In this document: positions 1-5,621 of the stretch, one piece after another
Layout of the letters: every line of letters starts with the position of its first letter
How positions within the stretch are numbered: position 1 is the first letter of the stretch
Assembly: GCA_900546005.1 (NCBI GenBank)
Contig: URBJ01000110.1
Coordinates: forward strand, 1-6,966
Direction: 5' to 3'
DNA: 6,966 nt
Source of the DNA: an uncultured Alistipes sp.
GTDB lineage: Bacteria; Bacteroidota; Bacteroidia; Bacteroidales; Rikenellaceae
Made by a program: the position numbers and the translations under genes
Notes under the pieces: model-generated
What the model was told of the DNA's origin: nothing
Database searches by the model: none
The model's input: only the letters and a program-made list of their open reading frames with translations

Positions 1-1
1 T

Positions 2-9
2 TTTCTTTG
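2..9 (+). promoter_or_regulatory. Weak candidate -7 box upstream of the first gene
   Basis: TTTCTTTG matches the Bacteroidota -7 consensus TAnnTTTG except for T in place of A at the second position. It ends 31 bases before the ATG at 41, which would give a leader of roughly 25 bases. The -33 region lies outside the window, so the call cannot be completed. The rest of 1-40 is very AT-rich and shows no Shine-Dalgarno sequence. Confidence 0.25.
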
Positions 10-40
10 AAAAATAAAATAATTTATAGCTATATTGTTT

Positions 41-628
41 ATGAAGAAGTTTATGATTTTCTTTATTTTGACTTTTTTGAGTGTCTCATTGAGTGCACAA
101 GAGCATTTGACCTTCAAAAATATACCTATTGAGGGTAGTGTTTCTGCTTATGTTGCCAAGTTGGAGGCAGTCGGTTTTTATCTACTTCATGAGAATGATG
201 GGCGCAGTGCTATTCTTCAAGGCTCATTTGCTGGTTTTGATGATTGTACGGTATATGTTATTGGTAGTAAGTCTTCAAAGACAGTATGGAAGGTCGTTGT
301 GGGTTTGCCTCATCAGCTCTCTTGGTCATCTACTCGTTCTCGTTATGAAGATTTTAAAGAAAGTTATACTGCTAAATATGGGAAGCCGGCAGATTCGTTT
401 GAATTTTTCATAGATCCTTACGAGAAAGGAGATGGATATGAGCTACAAGCCATCAAATTAGAAAAAGGGTATTATACTACTTTTTGGGAACTTTCAGCAG
501 GAACAATATTTGTTGGTATAAGTGCTTCTAACAATTCAGATGGTTGGGTTCGTCTCGTATACGAAGATGCCGCAGGAGTTGAAATAATGAACCGCGAGAA
601 GAACCAAATTATTGAAGATGATATTTAA
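41..628 (+). CDS. Small exported protein of unknown function (Bacteroidales)
   Basis: A 195-residue protein. I place the start at the ATG at 41, not the in-frame TTG at 35, because the ATG begins a clean signal peptide: MKK, a hydrophobic core FMIFFILTFLSVSL, then SLSA before QEH, so signal peptidase I would cut after about residue 19. The mature part opens with HLTFKNIPIEG (22-32) and has a central Y..FK..YTAKYGKP segment (102-116). I recall similar secreted hypothetical proteins in Bacteroides and relatives starting with a 'LTFKGIPIDG' pattern, but none with a known function. It has no catalytic motif, lipobox or membrane anchor, so a soluble periplasmic role is inferred. Hand-counted GC over four 60-base lines is about 38%, against about 52% in sampled nusB lines, with many T/A-ending codons. 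This is compatible with transfer or with a fast-evolving accessory gene. It converges with the DUF2795-type gene across a shared terminator. Confidence 0.8.
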   Translation: MKKFMIFFILTFLSVSLSAQEHLTFKNIPIEGSVSAYVAKLEAVGFYLLHENDGRSAILQGSFAGFDDCTVYVIGSKSSKTVWKVVVGLPHQLSWSSTRSRYEDFKESYTAKYGKPADSFEFFIDPYEKGDGYELQAIKLEKGYYTTFWELSAGTIFVGISASNNSDGWVRLVYEDAAGVEIMNREKNQIIEDDI

Positions 629-650
629 TCTGTGTAATTTTTGATCAATA

Positions 651-684
651 AAAACCTGCCATTCTAATTATTGGCAGGTTTTTT
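651..684 (+). terminator. Bidirectional intrinsic terminator between convergent genes
   Basis: An 11-bp perfect stem (651-661 with 672-682, AAAACCTGCCA/TGGCAGGTTTT) and a 10-base loop, running into a T tract that ends at 684. Read on the minus strand the same stem also ends in a run of T followed by ATT. It can therefore stop both the plus-strand gene ending at 628 and the minus-strand gene ending at 712. Confidence 0.85.
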
Positions 685-711
685 GTTGCCGTTATCGCGC
701 TTTTAAGCGTA

Positions 712-933
712 TCAATATTCCTCCTCGTTGAAGAAAAAGTCGTCTTTGCTCGGGTAGTCGGGCCAAATATCCTCTATACTCTCGTAAATATCTCCTTCAT
801 CTTCGATCTCATTCAGATTCTCTATCACCTCCAACGGTGCTCCCGAACGAACCGCATAGTCAATCAACTCTTCCTTTGTCGCAGGCCAAGGCGCATCTTC
901 CAACTTCGACGCCAATTCCAATGTCCAGTACAT
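712..933 (-). CDS. DUF2795-type small acidic protein
   Basis: A 73-residue cytosolic protein beginning MYWTLELASKLEDAPWPATK. It has 22 acidic and only 4 basic residues. The recognisable core is PWPATKEELIDYAVRSGAP (15-33), followed by an acidic helix-like stretch with IEDIWPDYPSKDDFFF (53-68) and an acidic tail. I recognise this as the strongly conserved Bacteroidetes protein usually annotated as DUF2795 domain-containing. Its function is unknown. The 'P-A-T-K-E-E-L-I-x-Y-A' pattern is the helical DUF2795 signature as I remember it. It lies 55 bases downstream of the adenosyltransferase gene on the same strand, so read-through is possible, but a -7 box in that gap suggests separate transcription. 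The ATG has no obvious Shine-Dalgarno sequence and an A/T-rich leader. No signal peptide or membrane segment is present. Confidence 0.88.
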   Translation of the reverse strand: MYWTLELASKLEDAPWPATKEELIDYAVRSGAPLEVIENLNEIEDEGDIYESIEDIWPDYPSKDDFFFNEEEY

Positions 934-971
934 AACAGTAAAGTTTAGTTAGTTCTATTTTATTTAGTGTG

Positions 972-979
972 CAAAAATA
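972..979 (-). promoter_or_regulatory. Candidate -7 box for the DUF2795-type gene
   Basis: Read on the minus strand this is TATTTTTG, an exact match to TAnnTTTG. It lies 38 bases upstream of the ATG at 933 and overlaps no coding sequence. No TTG/TTTG was found at the usual 19-21 base spacing; the nearest TTTG is about 27 bases away. The region is AT-rich, so a chance match is possible. Confidence 0.4.
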
Positions 980-988
980 GAAATTTTT

Positions 989-1546
989 TTATTCATTATA
1001 CTGCCACAAAACTTCTTTTACATGAAATTCTTGCGACAATTTTCTTCCCAATACATAAAAATAGTCGGAAAGACGGTTTATATACTCCATAATATTTTCA
1101 TTTACAGCACATTGTTCCGCTACCACACAAATTCTCCGCTCACTTCTCCGACACACGGTCCGACACACATGACACAAAGAAACCACGGAAGCTCCACCCG
1201 GAAGGGTAAAATATCGAATTTCAGGTAACGTGGCCTGCATCCGATCGATCTCCTTTTCCAAAAATTCGATGGCACGTGTGTCGAAAACCGGCAGATATTT
1301 TATTGAATCATCCTCCGCTGCCAGATGAGATGCAATACGCATCAGGTGATCCAATATGGTAATCAGCGCCTCGCGATACGGGACCGACTGATCCGTCTCG
1401 GGCAAACTGTCTTTCAATAGCGCCGTAAATGCCATCAATTCATCGATCGTTCCGTAGGCCTCGATTCGAGGGTGAGTCTTCGCAACCCGTTCGCCGCCGA
1501 TCAACGACGTGGTTCCCCGATCTCCGGTTTTCGTGTACACTTTCAT
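989..1546 (-). CDS. PduO-type ATP:cob(I)alamin adenosyltransferase
   Basis: A 185-residue cytosolic enzyme that transfers the adenosyl group of ATP to cob(I)alamin to make adenosylcobalamin. The ATG at 1546 is chosen because the family N-terminus starts exactly there: MKVYTKTGDRGTTSLIGGERV, then RIEAYGTIDEL (27-37). In-frame sequence further upstream is a shadow of the neighbouring gene. Other family marks are FTLPGG (113-118), CRTVCRRSERR (128-138, the conserved Arg/Glu nucleotide and active-site segment) and ENIMEYINRLSDYFYVLGR (150-168). The length is usual for the family. Five cysteines (125, 128, 132, 140, 146) cluster in this region, more than I expect. The gene starts 14 bases after the methyltransferase-like gene, so the two are very likely cotranscribed. 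In Bacteroidales the product would chiefly serve methylmalonyl-CoA mutase. GGAG touches the ATG directly, so it is a poor ribosome binding site. No terminator hairpin follows at 934-988. Confidence 0.95.
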   Translation of the reverse strand: MKVYTKTGDRGTTSLIGGERVAKTHPRIEAYGTIDELMAFTALLKDSLPETDQSVPYREALITILDHLMRIASHLAAEDDSIKYLPVFDTRAIEFLEKEIDRMQATLPEIRYFTLPGGASVVSLCHVCRTVCRRSERRICVVAEQCAVNENIMEYINRLSDYFYVLGRKLSQEFHVKEVLWQYNE

Positions 1547-1560
1547 CTCCGTGCAATTTT

Positions 1561-2094
1561 TTAGATTCGGTAATGTTGTGGTTGAAATTTCGAACTGAAA
1601 AAATAGAGCACCATCACCCGACGGTCGACACTGACACAAGGATAATGCCGCCAAATTTGTTGGGCAAAGCGCCAACAGCGGGCATTGCGGTGGGGTGAGA
1701 GCAGGATAAGCGTCGCATGGCATTCGGAGACCCGACGGGCGGTTGTAGCAATTGTCTCCAGCGATGTCCCGGGCAAGAGGATGCACAACTGATCCGGAGC
1801 GATGCGATTCAGACACTCGCCGGAAGCTATGGTCAGAAAGCCGTTCATCCGGCAATGGGTATACAGGTTCTGGATCTTGACCGCCTGTTTCTGTTCGATC
1901 CCGTCCCGACGCAGAACCTCATACAACCGCCGATCCGGCCCGACCACACGGCTCTTCATGAACACATTGCGAACGATGCCATACATAAACGGCGAATGAA
2001 TGCCATGTCCCCGCCAATGGTGCACGTGGATATTAGACCTCAGGCGAAAATATCCTCGAAACAAACGTTGTCTGATCTTACCTACGACTTTCAT
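1561..2094 (-). CDS. Short methyltransferase-like protein, apparently reduced (HGIHSPF family)
   Basis: A 177-residue protein. I prefer the ATG at 2094 to the in-frame TTG at 2100. The ATG lies 2 bases after the TGA of the flavoprotein gene, an arrangement typical of translational coupling. The N-terminal basic segment and HGIHSPFMYGIV (30-41) resemble the opening of Bacteroidota class I SAM-dependent methyltransferases that carry an 'HGIHSPFVY' motif. The C-terminal segment, an aromatic/hydrophobic strand (LYFF) ending in QPQHYRI, resembles that family's end. Between them I do not find the acidic-glycine SAM-binding loop or the 'DGNH' type motif, and by my recollection the protein is shorter than full members (about 230-260 residues). 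It may therefore be a non-catalytic relative or a diverged short subfamily. The reading frame is intact. No signal peptide is present. Family assignment is from memory of the motif and is only moderately sure; 'hypothetical protein' is the safe label. Confidence 0.7.
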   Translation of the reverse strand: MKVVGKIRQRLFRGYFRLRSNIHVHHWRGHGIHSPFMYGIVRNVFMKSRVVGPDRRLYEVLRRDGIEQKQAVKIQNLYTHCRMNGFLTIASGECLNRIAPDQLCILLPGTSLETIATTARRVSECHATLILLSPHRNARCWRFAQQIWRHYPCVSVDRRVMVLYFFSSKFQPQHYRI

Positions 2095-2096
2095 AA

Positions 2097-3344
2097 TCAA
2101 TCTTTCATAGCTCCTGCCAAATACCCGGTCGAATAGGCCAACTGCAAATTATACCCTCCGGTATCGGCATCGATATCGATCACTTCTCCCGCAAAGTACA
2201 ACCCTTTGACTCGTCGGGACTGCATCGTACGGGGATCGATCTCGTCTGTCGAAACTCCTCCTGCCGTGACGATCGCCTCTTCGAACGGACGGTAATCATC
2301 GATCGGCAGTACGAACTCCTTCAACAAACGGATGATTCGGCTGCGTTCTTGTTCATCGCACGAGAATTTCTGACCGGAGCGGATCGGTAACCTCGACTCG
2401 AACACCGGCAATAACTGCGCCGGCAACAGTTTTCGCAACAAACTTTTCCTGTCAGCACTTCGACCTAAAGCGTTCCATTCACGGACAAGGCGATTCTCCA
2501 ACTGTTTTTCAGAAAGGGCCGGTTTTAGGTCGAGCACGATATCGACCCGTCGGCCATCAATCAGTGCATCCACCGCACTCCGGCTCATGCGCAAAACGAT
2601 GGGACCTGCCACATAGGGCATAAACTCCATTTCGCCGAACTCTTGCCGGACAATCTTCCCATCGACTCGCAATGAGGCCGCAATATTTCGCAGCGCCAGC
2701 CCCTTCAAGGCTCGCACTCCGGGCATATGGGTCTCGAGCGGAGTCAGCGATGGACGCACCTCGACAATCGTATGCCCCAGACGATGGGCCAACAGATAGC
2801 CATCGCCCGTAGAACCGGTTGCAGGATAGGAGACGCCCCCCGTCGCTAAAATGACCTGCGATGCAGCGAGGTGTTCCGACTTTCCCTGCTTGTTCTCGGT
2901 AAGAACCCCCGTAACGTGACCGTGCTCTGCACATATCTCCACCACACGGACACCGCATTCGATCACAACACCCTGCTTCCGGCACCAGCGGATGTGCGCT
3001 TCAGCCACATCCCAAGCCTTGCCACTCACAGGGAAAACCCGATCGCCCCGTTCAACGGCTAAGGGCACACCGATCCGTTCGAAAAAAGCGTAGGCATCTT
3101 CATTGGAAAAGCCACGCAACGCTTCCGCAACAAACTCGGGAGATTCATGGACATGACTCAAAAATTCAGTCATAGAGCGCATATTGGTCAGGTTGCAACG
3201 CCCCTTGCCCGTAATCCGCACCTTACGCTGTGGCTTCTCCATCTTCTCGCACAACAAGACCTTACGACCCGTCCCGGCAGCCACTCCGGCAGCCATCACC
3301 CCTGCGGCACCACCGCCAATCACTATCACATCGAAATGTCTCAC
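2097..3344 (-). CDS. HI0933/BaiN-like NAD(P)/FAD-dependent oxidoreductase
   Basis: A 415-residue flavoprotein. The N-terminus is an FAD-binding Rossmann fold: DVIVIGGGAAG (5-15, GxGxxG) with the ribose-binding acid at E33. The family signature GKGRCNLTN is at 46-54. ATGG (167-170) and GSTGDGY (177-183) follow, and the C-terminal FAD motif FAGEVIDIDADTGGYNLQ is at 384-401. This is the HI0933/YhiN group, which also includes enzymes called BaiN/RdsA and 'aminoacetone oxidase family'. The real substrate cannot be told from sequence. The start is GTG at 3344, placed eight residues before the glycine motif; no ATG is available nearby. The usual internal 'T-x-x-G-I-S-G-P' segment reads MPYVAGP (242-248) here. 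The gene is first in a minus-strand unit with the methyltransferase-like gene and the cobalamin adenosyltransferase. A link to cobalamin reduction is tempting but unsupported, since the family is usually a stand-alone gene. Confidence 0.93.
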   Translation of the reverse strand: MRHFDVIVIGGGAAGVMAAGVAAGTGRKVLLCEKMEKPQRKVRITGKGRCNLTNMRSMTEFLSHVHESPEFVAEALRGFSNEDAYAFFERIGVPLAVERGDRVFPVSGKAWDVAEAHIRWCRKQGVVIECGVRVVEICAEHGHVTGVLTENKQGKSEHLAASQVILATGGVSYPATGSTGDGYLLAHRLGHTIVEVRPSLTPLETHMPGVRALKGLALRNIAASLRVDGKIVRQEFGEMEFMPYVAGPIVLRMSRSAVDALIDGRRVDIVLDLKPALSEKQLENRLVREWNALGRSADRKSLLRKLLPAQLLPVFESRLPIRSGQKFSCDEQERSRIIRLLKEFVLPIDDYRPFEEAIVTAGGVSTDEIDPRTMQSRRVKGLYFAGEVIDIDADTGGYNLQLAYSTGYLAGAMKD

Positions 3345-3361
3345 TCGCGTAAAATTTTACA

Positions 3362-3369
3362 CAAAGATA
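3362..3369 (-). promoter_or_regulatory. Candidate -7 box for the flavoprotein operon
   Basis: Minus-strand TATCTTTG matches TAnnTTTG exactly and sits 17 bases upstream of the GTG at 3344. Transcription would then start about 10 bases before the start codon, giving a very short leader. No TTG or TTTG is seen at 19-21 base spacing; the closest TTTG (rc at 3400-3403) is about 30 bases away. Confidence 0.55.
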
Positions 3370-3410
3370 AAAAATTCAGCGTGTTTCTTTTCGTTTCGTC
3401 AAAATTTGAG

Positions 3411-3418
3411 TAGCTTTG
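3411..3418 (+). promoter_or_regulatory. Candidate -7 box for nusB
   Basis: TAGCTTTG matches TAnnTTTG exactly and ends 24 bases before the nusB ATG at 3443. The expected -33 position holds only TTTC (3389-3392), so the upstream element is weak. With the minus-strand box at 3362-3369 it forms a divergent promoter pair within a 98-base intergenic space. Confidence 0.6.
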
Positions 3419-3442
3419 CGTCCCGAAACAGTTCACAAAGAG

Positions 3443-4387
3443 ATGTTAAGCAGAAGATTATTAAGAATTAAGGTTGTCAAGGCGTTATACGCACATTTCA
3501 AATCAGAGTCGGATTCTTTAGTCGTTTCAGAAAAAAATCTGCTGTTCAGCATCGACAAGACCTACGAGCTGTACCACCAGATGCTGTGGTTGATCGTCGA
3601 GGTGGCGAAATACGCCGAAAAACGAATCGAACTGGGCCGAAACAAGAAACTCCCTACCCCCGAAGAGCTGAATCCCAACACACGGTTCATCGACAATCCG
3701 GTGATCGCCATGATCCGCAACAACGAGGAGCTCGTCGACTACATGGAGCGCAAAAAACTGGGTTGGAGCAACTATCCCGAACTGATCAAGCATCTGTACC
3801 TCGCATTGACCGAAAGCGACTTCTACAAAGCATACATGAGCAGCGAGACCCATTCGTTCAAGGAGGATGTCGACGTGATCGGCAAATTTTACAGCCAAAT
3901 CGCCTGCGACGACCCGATGACCGACGAGGTTCTCGAAGAGCAATCCATATTCTGGAACGACGATACGGATTTTGCAGGCATCATGGTACTGCGGACGCTC
4001 GACAACCTGAAGAGCGATCAAGACCACATCGAGTTACTTCCCCAATACAAAAACGAGGAGGATCTGGCCTACGCCCGCGAACTGTTCCGTTATACACTCG
4101 TCCACTTCAAGGAGCATCTGGAATACATCGGCAAGTACACCAGCAATTGGGAGGTCGAACGTATCGCCTTTATGGACAACGTCATTATGGCAACGGCCAT
4201 GAGTGAACTGATCGATTTTCCGTCGATACCCGTCAAGGTAACGCTCGACGAGTTCATCGAGATTGCCAAATATTACAGCACTCCGGGCAGCAGTACGTTC
4301 ATCAACGGTGTGCTGGACAAGATCGTCGAAACGCTGACCGCCGAGAACCGTATCCAGAAAAGCGGCCGTGGACTACTCGACAAATAG
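3443..4387 (+). CDS. nusB: Transcription antitermination factor NusB (long Bacteroidota form)
   Basis: A 314-residue cytosolic protein. The ATG at 3443 is chosen over an in-frame TTG at 3416 because the latter lies inside the promoter -7 box and MLSRRLLRIKVVKALYAHF is the expected N-terminus. NusB binds boxA RNA with NusE (S10) and prevents premature termination, mainly in rRNA operons. The RNA-binding, all-helical NusB fold is recognisable at the C-terminal end: NWEVERIAFMDNVIMATAMSE (235-255), SIPVKVTLDEFIEIAKYYS (261-279) and FINGVLDKI (286-294). The classical NusB is about 140 residues. The extra helical segment between the N-terminal helix and the C-terminal domain is normal for this phylum. 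It heads a plus-strand series with the DUF1573 lipoprotein and yajC, and nusB next to yajC is a usual Bacteroidales arrangement. The ATG is preceded by only a weak AAGAG. Confidence 0.95.
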   Translation: MLSRRLLRIKVVKALYAHFKSESDSLVVSEKNLLFSIDKTYELYHQMLWLIVEVAKYAEKRIELGRNKKLPTPEELNPNTRFIDNPVIAMIRNNEELVDYMERKKLGWSNYPELIKHLYLALTESDFYKAYMSSETHSFKEDVDVIGKFYSQIACDDPMTDEVLEEQSIFWNDDTDFAGIMVLRTLDNLKSDQDHIELLPQYKNEEDLAYARELFRYTLVHFKEHLEYIGKYTSNWEVERIAFMDNVIMATAMSELIDFPSIPVKVTLDEFIEIAKYYSTPGSSTFINGVLDKIVETLTAENRIQKSGRGLLDK

Positions 4388-4469
4388 AGTCGTCCGTATT
4401 CCTCTGCCGGGCGCCATTCCGGGCACCATTTTTGCGGATCGGCATGCCGATTTACAACACCTCCGCCGT

Positions 4470-4901
4470 ATGAAATACATAATATCGCTCATCGTCTTCT
4501 GCACCCTTGCAGCTTCGTGTGTAAACAGAGACCCGGACAGGTCTCCCGCAAAAGCCACGGGCGAACGGACCGTATGGAGCTTGAGTCCGTCCGACAGCGT
4601 ACGTTCCGACACCGTCGATTTTGGACGCATCCATCAGGGAGAGGTGATCCGGAAAGAGTTTTACCTGCACAATGCAAGCGACAAACCGCTGCTCATTCTT
4701 TCAGCCTCGGCCAATTGCGGATGTACGGCTGTCGACTTCACCCGAGAGCCGATCAAACCGGGTGAAAACGGCGATTTCAGTTTTGAGTTCGACAGCAGAG
4801 GATTCGTCGGATACCAGCTGAAACAGATCAAACTGCGCACAACACTTTCATCCGCACCGTACATATTGGTCGTCACCGGAGAGGTCGAATCGAACGAATA
4901 G
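4470..4901 (+). CDS. DUF1573 domain lipoprotein
   Basis: A 143-residue protein. The ATG at 4470 is chosen because it opens a signal peptide, MKYIISLIVFCTLAAS followed by C17, a plausible if weak lipobox (LAAS-C, with Ala rather than Leu at -3). An upstream in-frame ATG at 4368 would bury this signal behind 34 residues and overlap the end of nusB. The mature part is one DUF1573 domain: VDFGRIHQGEV (49-59), FYLHNASDKPLLIL (64-77), ANCGCT (81-86), then IKPGENGDFSFEFDSRGFVG (95-114). The family is Ig-like/ASPM-type and abundant in Bacteroidota envelopes. Its role is not known; scaffold or surface-assembly functions are only guessed. The gene starts 82 bases after nusB with no promoter that I can see, so it probably depends on nusB transcription. 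No hairpin terminator separates it from yajC. Confidence 0.92.
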   Translation: MKYIISLIVFCTLAASCVNRDPDRSPAKATGERTVWSLSPSDSVRSDTVDFGRIHQGEVIRKEFYLHNASDKPLLILSASANCGCTAVDFTREPIKPGENGDFSFEFDSRGFVGYQLKQIKLRTTLSSAPYILVVTGEVESNE

Positions 4902-4934
4902 AGGGACAAATACCGAATTTATTTGGTGATCGAG

Positions 4935-4964
4935 TTGTTATATTGCACTTTTCCACTAACTTTG
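4935..4964 (+). promoter_or_regulatory. Bacteroidota-type promoter for yajC
   Basis: This is the best promoter in the window: a TTG -33 element at 4935-4937, a 19-base spacer, and TAACTTTG at 4957-4964 matching TAnnTTTG exactly. It lies between the DUF1573 stop and the yajC ATG at 4998. The predicted transcription start is near 4971, giving a leader of about 27 bases. yajC can therefore be expressed independently of nusB. Confidence 0.8.
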
Positions 4965-4997
4965 TGCAAAATCTTATTAATTCAATAACCAATAACT

Positions 4998-5327
4998 ATG
5001 CTGACAACATTCTTGCTTCAGAGCAGCACTTCGACCGGGACCCAAGGGGGCGGCGGTTCCATGATGCTGATTATGATGGTGCTTATCTTCGCCGTAATGT
5101 ATTTCTTCATGATCCGTCCGCAGCAAAAACGGCAGAAAGAGCTCGTTAAATTCCGCAATGCTCTTGAAAAAGGACAGAAGATCATTACCGCCGGCGGGAT
5201 TTACGGAACCGTCAAAGAGGTTAAAGATGCCTACGTATTGATGGAAGTAGACAACAACGTCACCATTCGCGTCGACAAAAACATGACTATGAAAGACCCG
5301 GCCGATTTGGCACAACAGGGCAAATAG
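4998..5327 (+). CDS. yajC: Preprotein translocase accessory subunit YajC
   Basis: A 109-residue single-span inner membrane protein that associates with SecDF and the SecYEG translocon. After a short N-terminal segment with a glycine run (GTQGGGG, 14-20) comes one membrane helix, MMLIMMVLIFAVMYFFMI (22-39). It is followed directly by the family signature RPQQKRQKE (40-48) and the conserved GGIYGTVKEV (66-75). Length and layout are normal for YajC. secD and secF are not adjacent, which is common in Bacteroidota. The gene has its own promoter at 4935-4964 and a terminator 23 bases after the stop, so it can form a single-gene unit as well as the tail of the nusB series. Confidence 0.96.
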   Translation: MLTTFLLQSSTSTGTQGGGGSMMLIMMVLIFAVMYFFMIRPQQKRQKELVKFRNALEKGQKIITAGGIYGTVKEVKDAYVLMEVDNNVTIRVDKNMTMKDPADLAQQGK

Positions 5328-5350
5328 AAGTACAATCTTCACCAAGAGAG

Positions 5351-5379
5351 AGGGGAATCCGACAAGGGTTCCCCTTTTT
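5351..5379 (+). terminator. Intrinsic terminator after yajC
   Basis: A 10-bp stem (5351-5360 AGGGGAATCC with 5366-5375 GGGTTCCCCT, one T-G wobble), a 5-base loop GACAA and a T tract at 5375-5379. It lies 23 bases after the yajC stop. Confidence 0.88.
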
Positions 5380-5565
5380 GCTTTTCTGTAATTTTGCAAA
5401 ACTTTACAGAAGGCCAAAACAGAAACGCAGACTCGTCGCTGTTCCGTTTCGCACAAGGGGCAGGCCCGCGACATTCGCCATCGAGTCCAGCAGACACACA
5501 TCCTTTTCTTTCCTCGCATCCATCTGCATGCAAAGATTATGAAATACGGGAATTACAAACAACAA
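5380..5565. other. Non-coding gap between two terminators
   Basis: About 185 bases with no convincing gene on either strand. Open frames crossing it are extensions of shadows of yajC or run into the terminator at 5566-5598. It contains a TAATTTTG at 5389-5396 that matches the -7 consensus on the plus strand, without a visible -33 element. A transcript from there would end at the 5566-5598 hairpin and be about 200 bases, so a small RNA is conceivable but unsupported. Confidence 0.4.
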
Positions 5566-5598
5566 AAAAGAGGAGAACGTTTTCCGTTCTCCTCTTTT
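5566..5598 (-). terminator. Strong bidirectional terminator after the biotin carrier gene
   Basis: A perfect 14-bp inverted repeat (5566-5579 with 5585-5598, AAAAGAGGAGAACG and its complement) and a 5-base loop. On the minus strand it runs into a tract of six T then GTTGTTT, directly downstream of the biotin carrier stop at 5622. On the plus strand it ends in TTTTATTTTAT, so it can work in both directions. Confidence 0.9.
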
Positions 5599-5621
5599 AT
5601 TTTATATCCTCGACGCTCACC

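Noticed and set aside
1111..1174. A heme-binding CxxCH motif in the adenosyltransferase
   Set aside because: The order is CHVC, not CxxCH, the protein has no signal peptide, and the segment aligns to the PduO active-site region.
1547..1855. A longer adenosyltransferase with a 103-residue N-terminal extension
   Set aside because: The extension lies out of frame over the methyltransferase-like gene. The conserved family N-terminus starts exactly at the ATG at 1546.
3527..4027. A 166-residue minus-strand frame inside nusB
   Set aside because: Antisense shadow of a well-recognised gene; the hydrophobic, Val-rich composition is what the complement of acidic codons gives.
4368..4469. A longer DUF1573 protein beginning at the ATG at 4368
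   Set aside because: It would overlap the end of nusB and place 34 residues before a clear lipoprotein signal peptide that begins at 4470.
4977..5519. A 180-residue minus-strand reading frame opposite yajC
   Set aside because: It is antisense to yajC, crosses the terminator at 5351-5379 and has no family resemblance, so it is a shadow.
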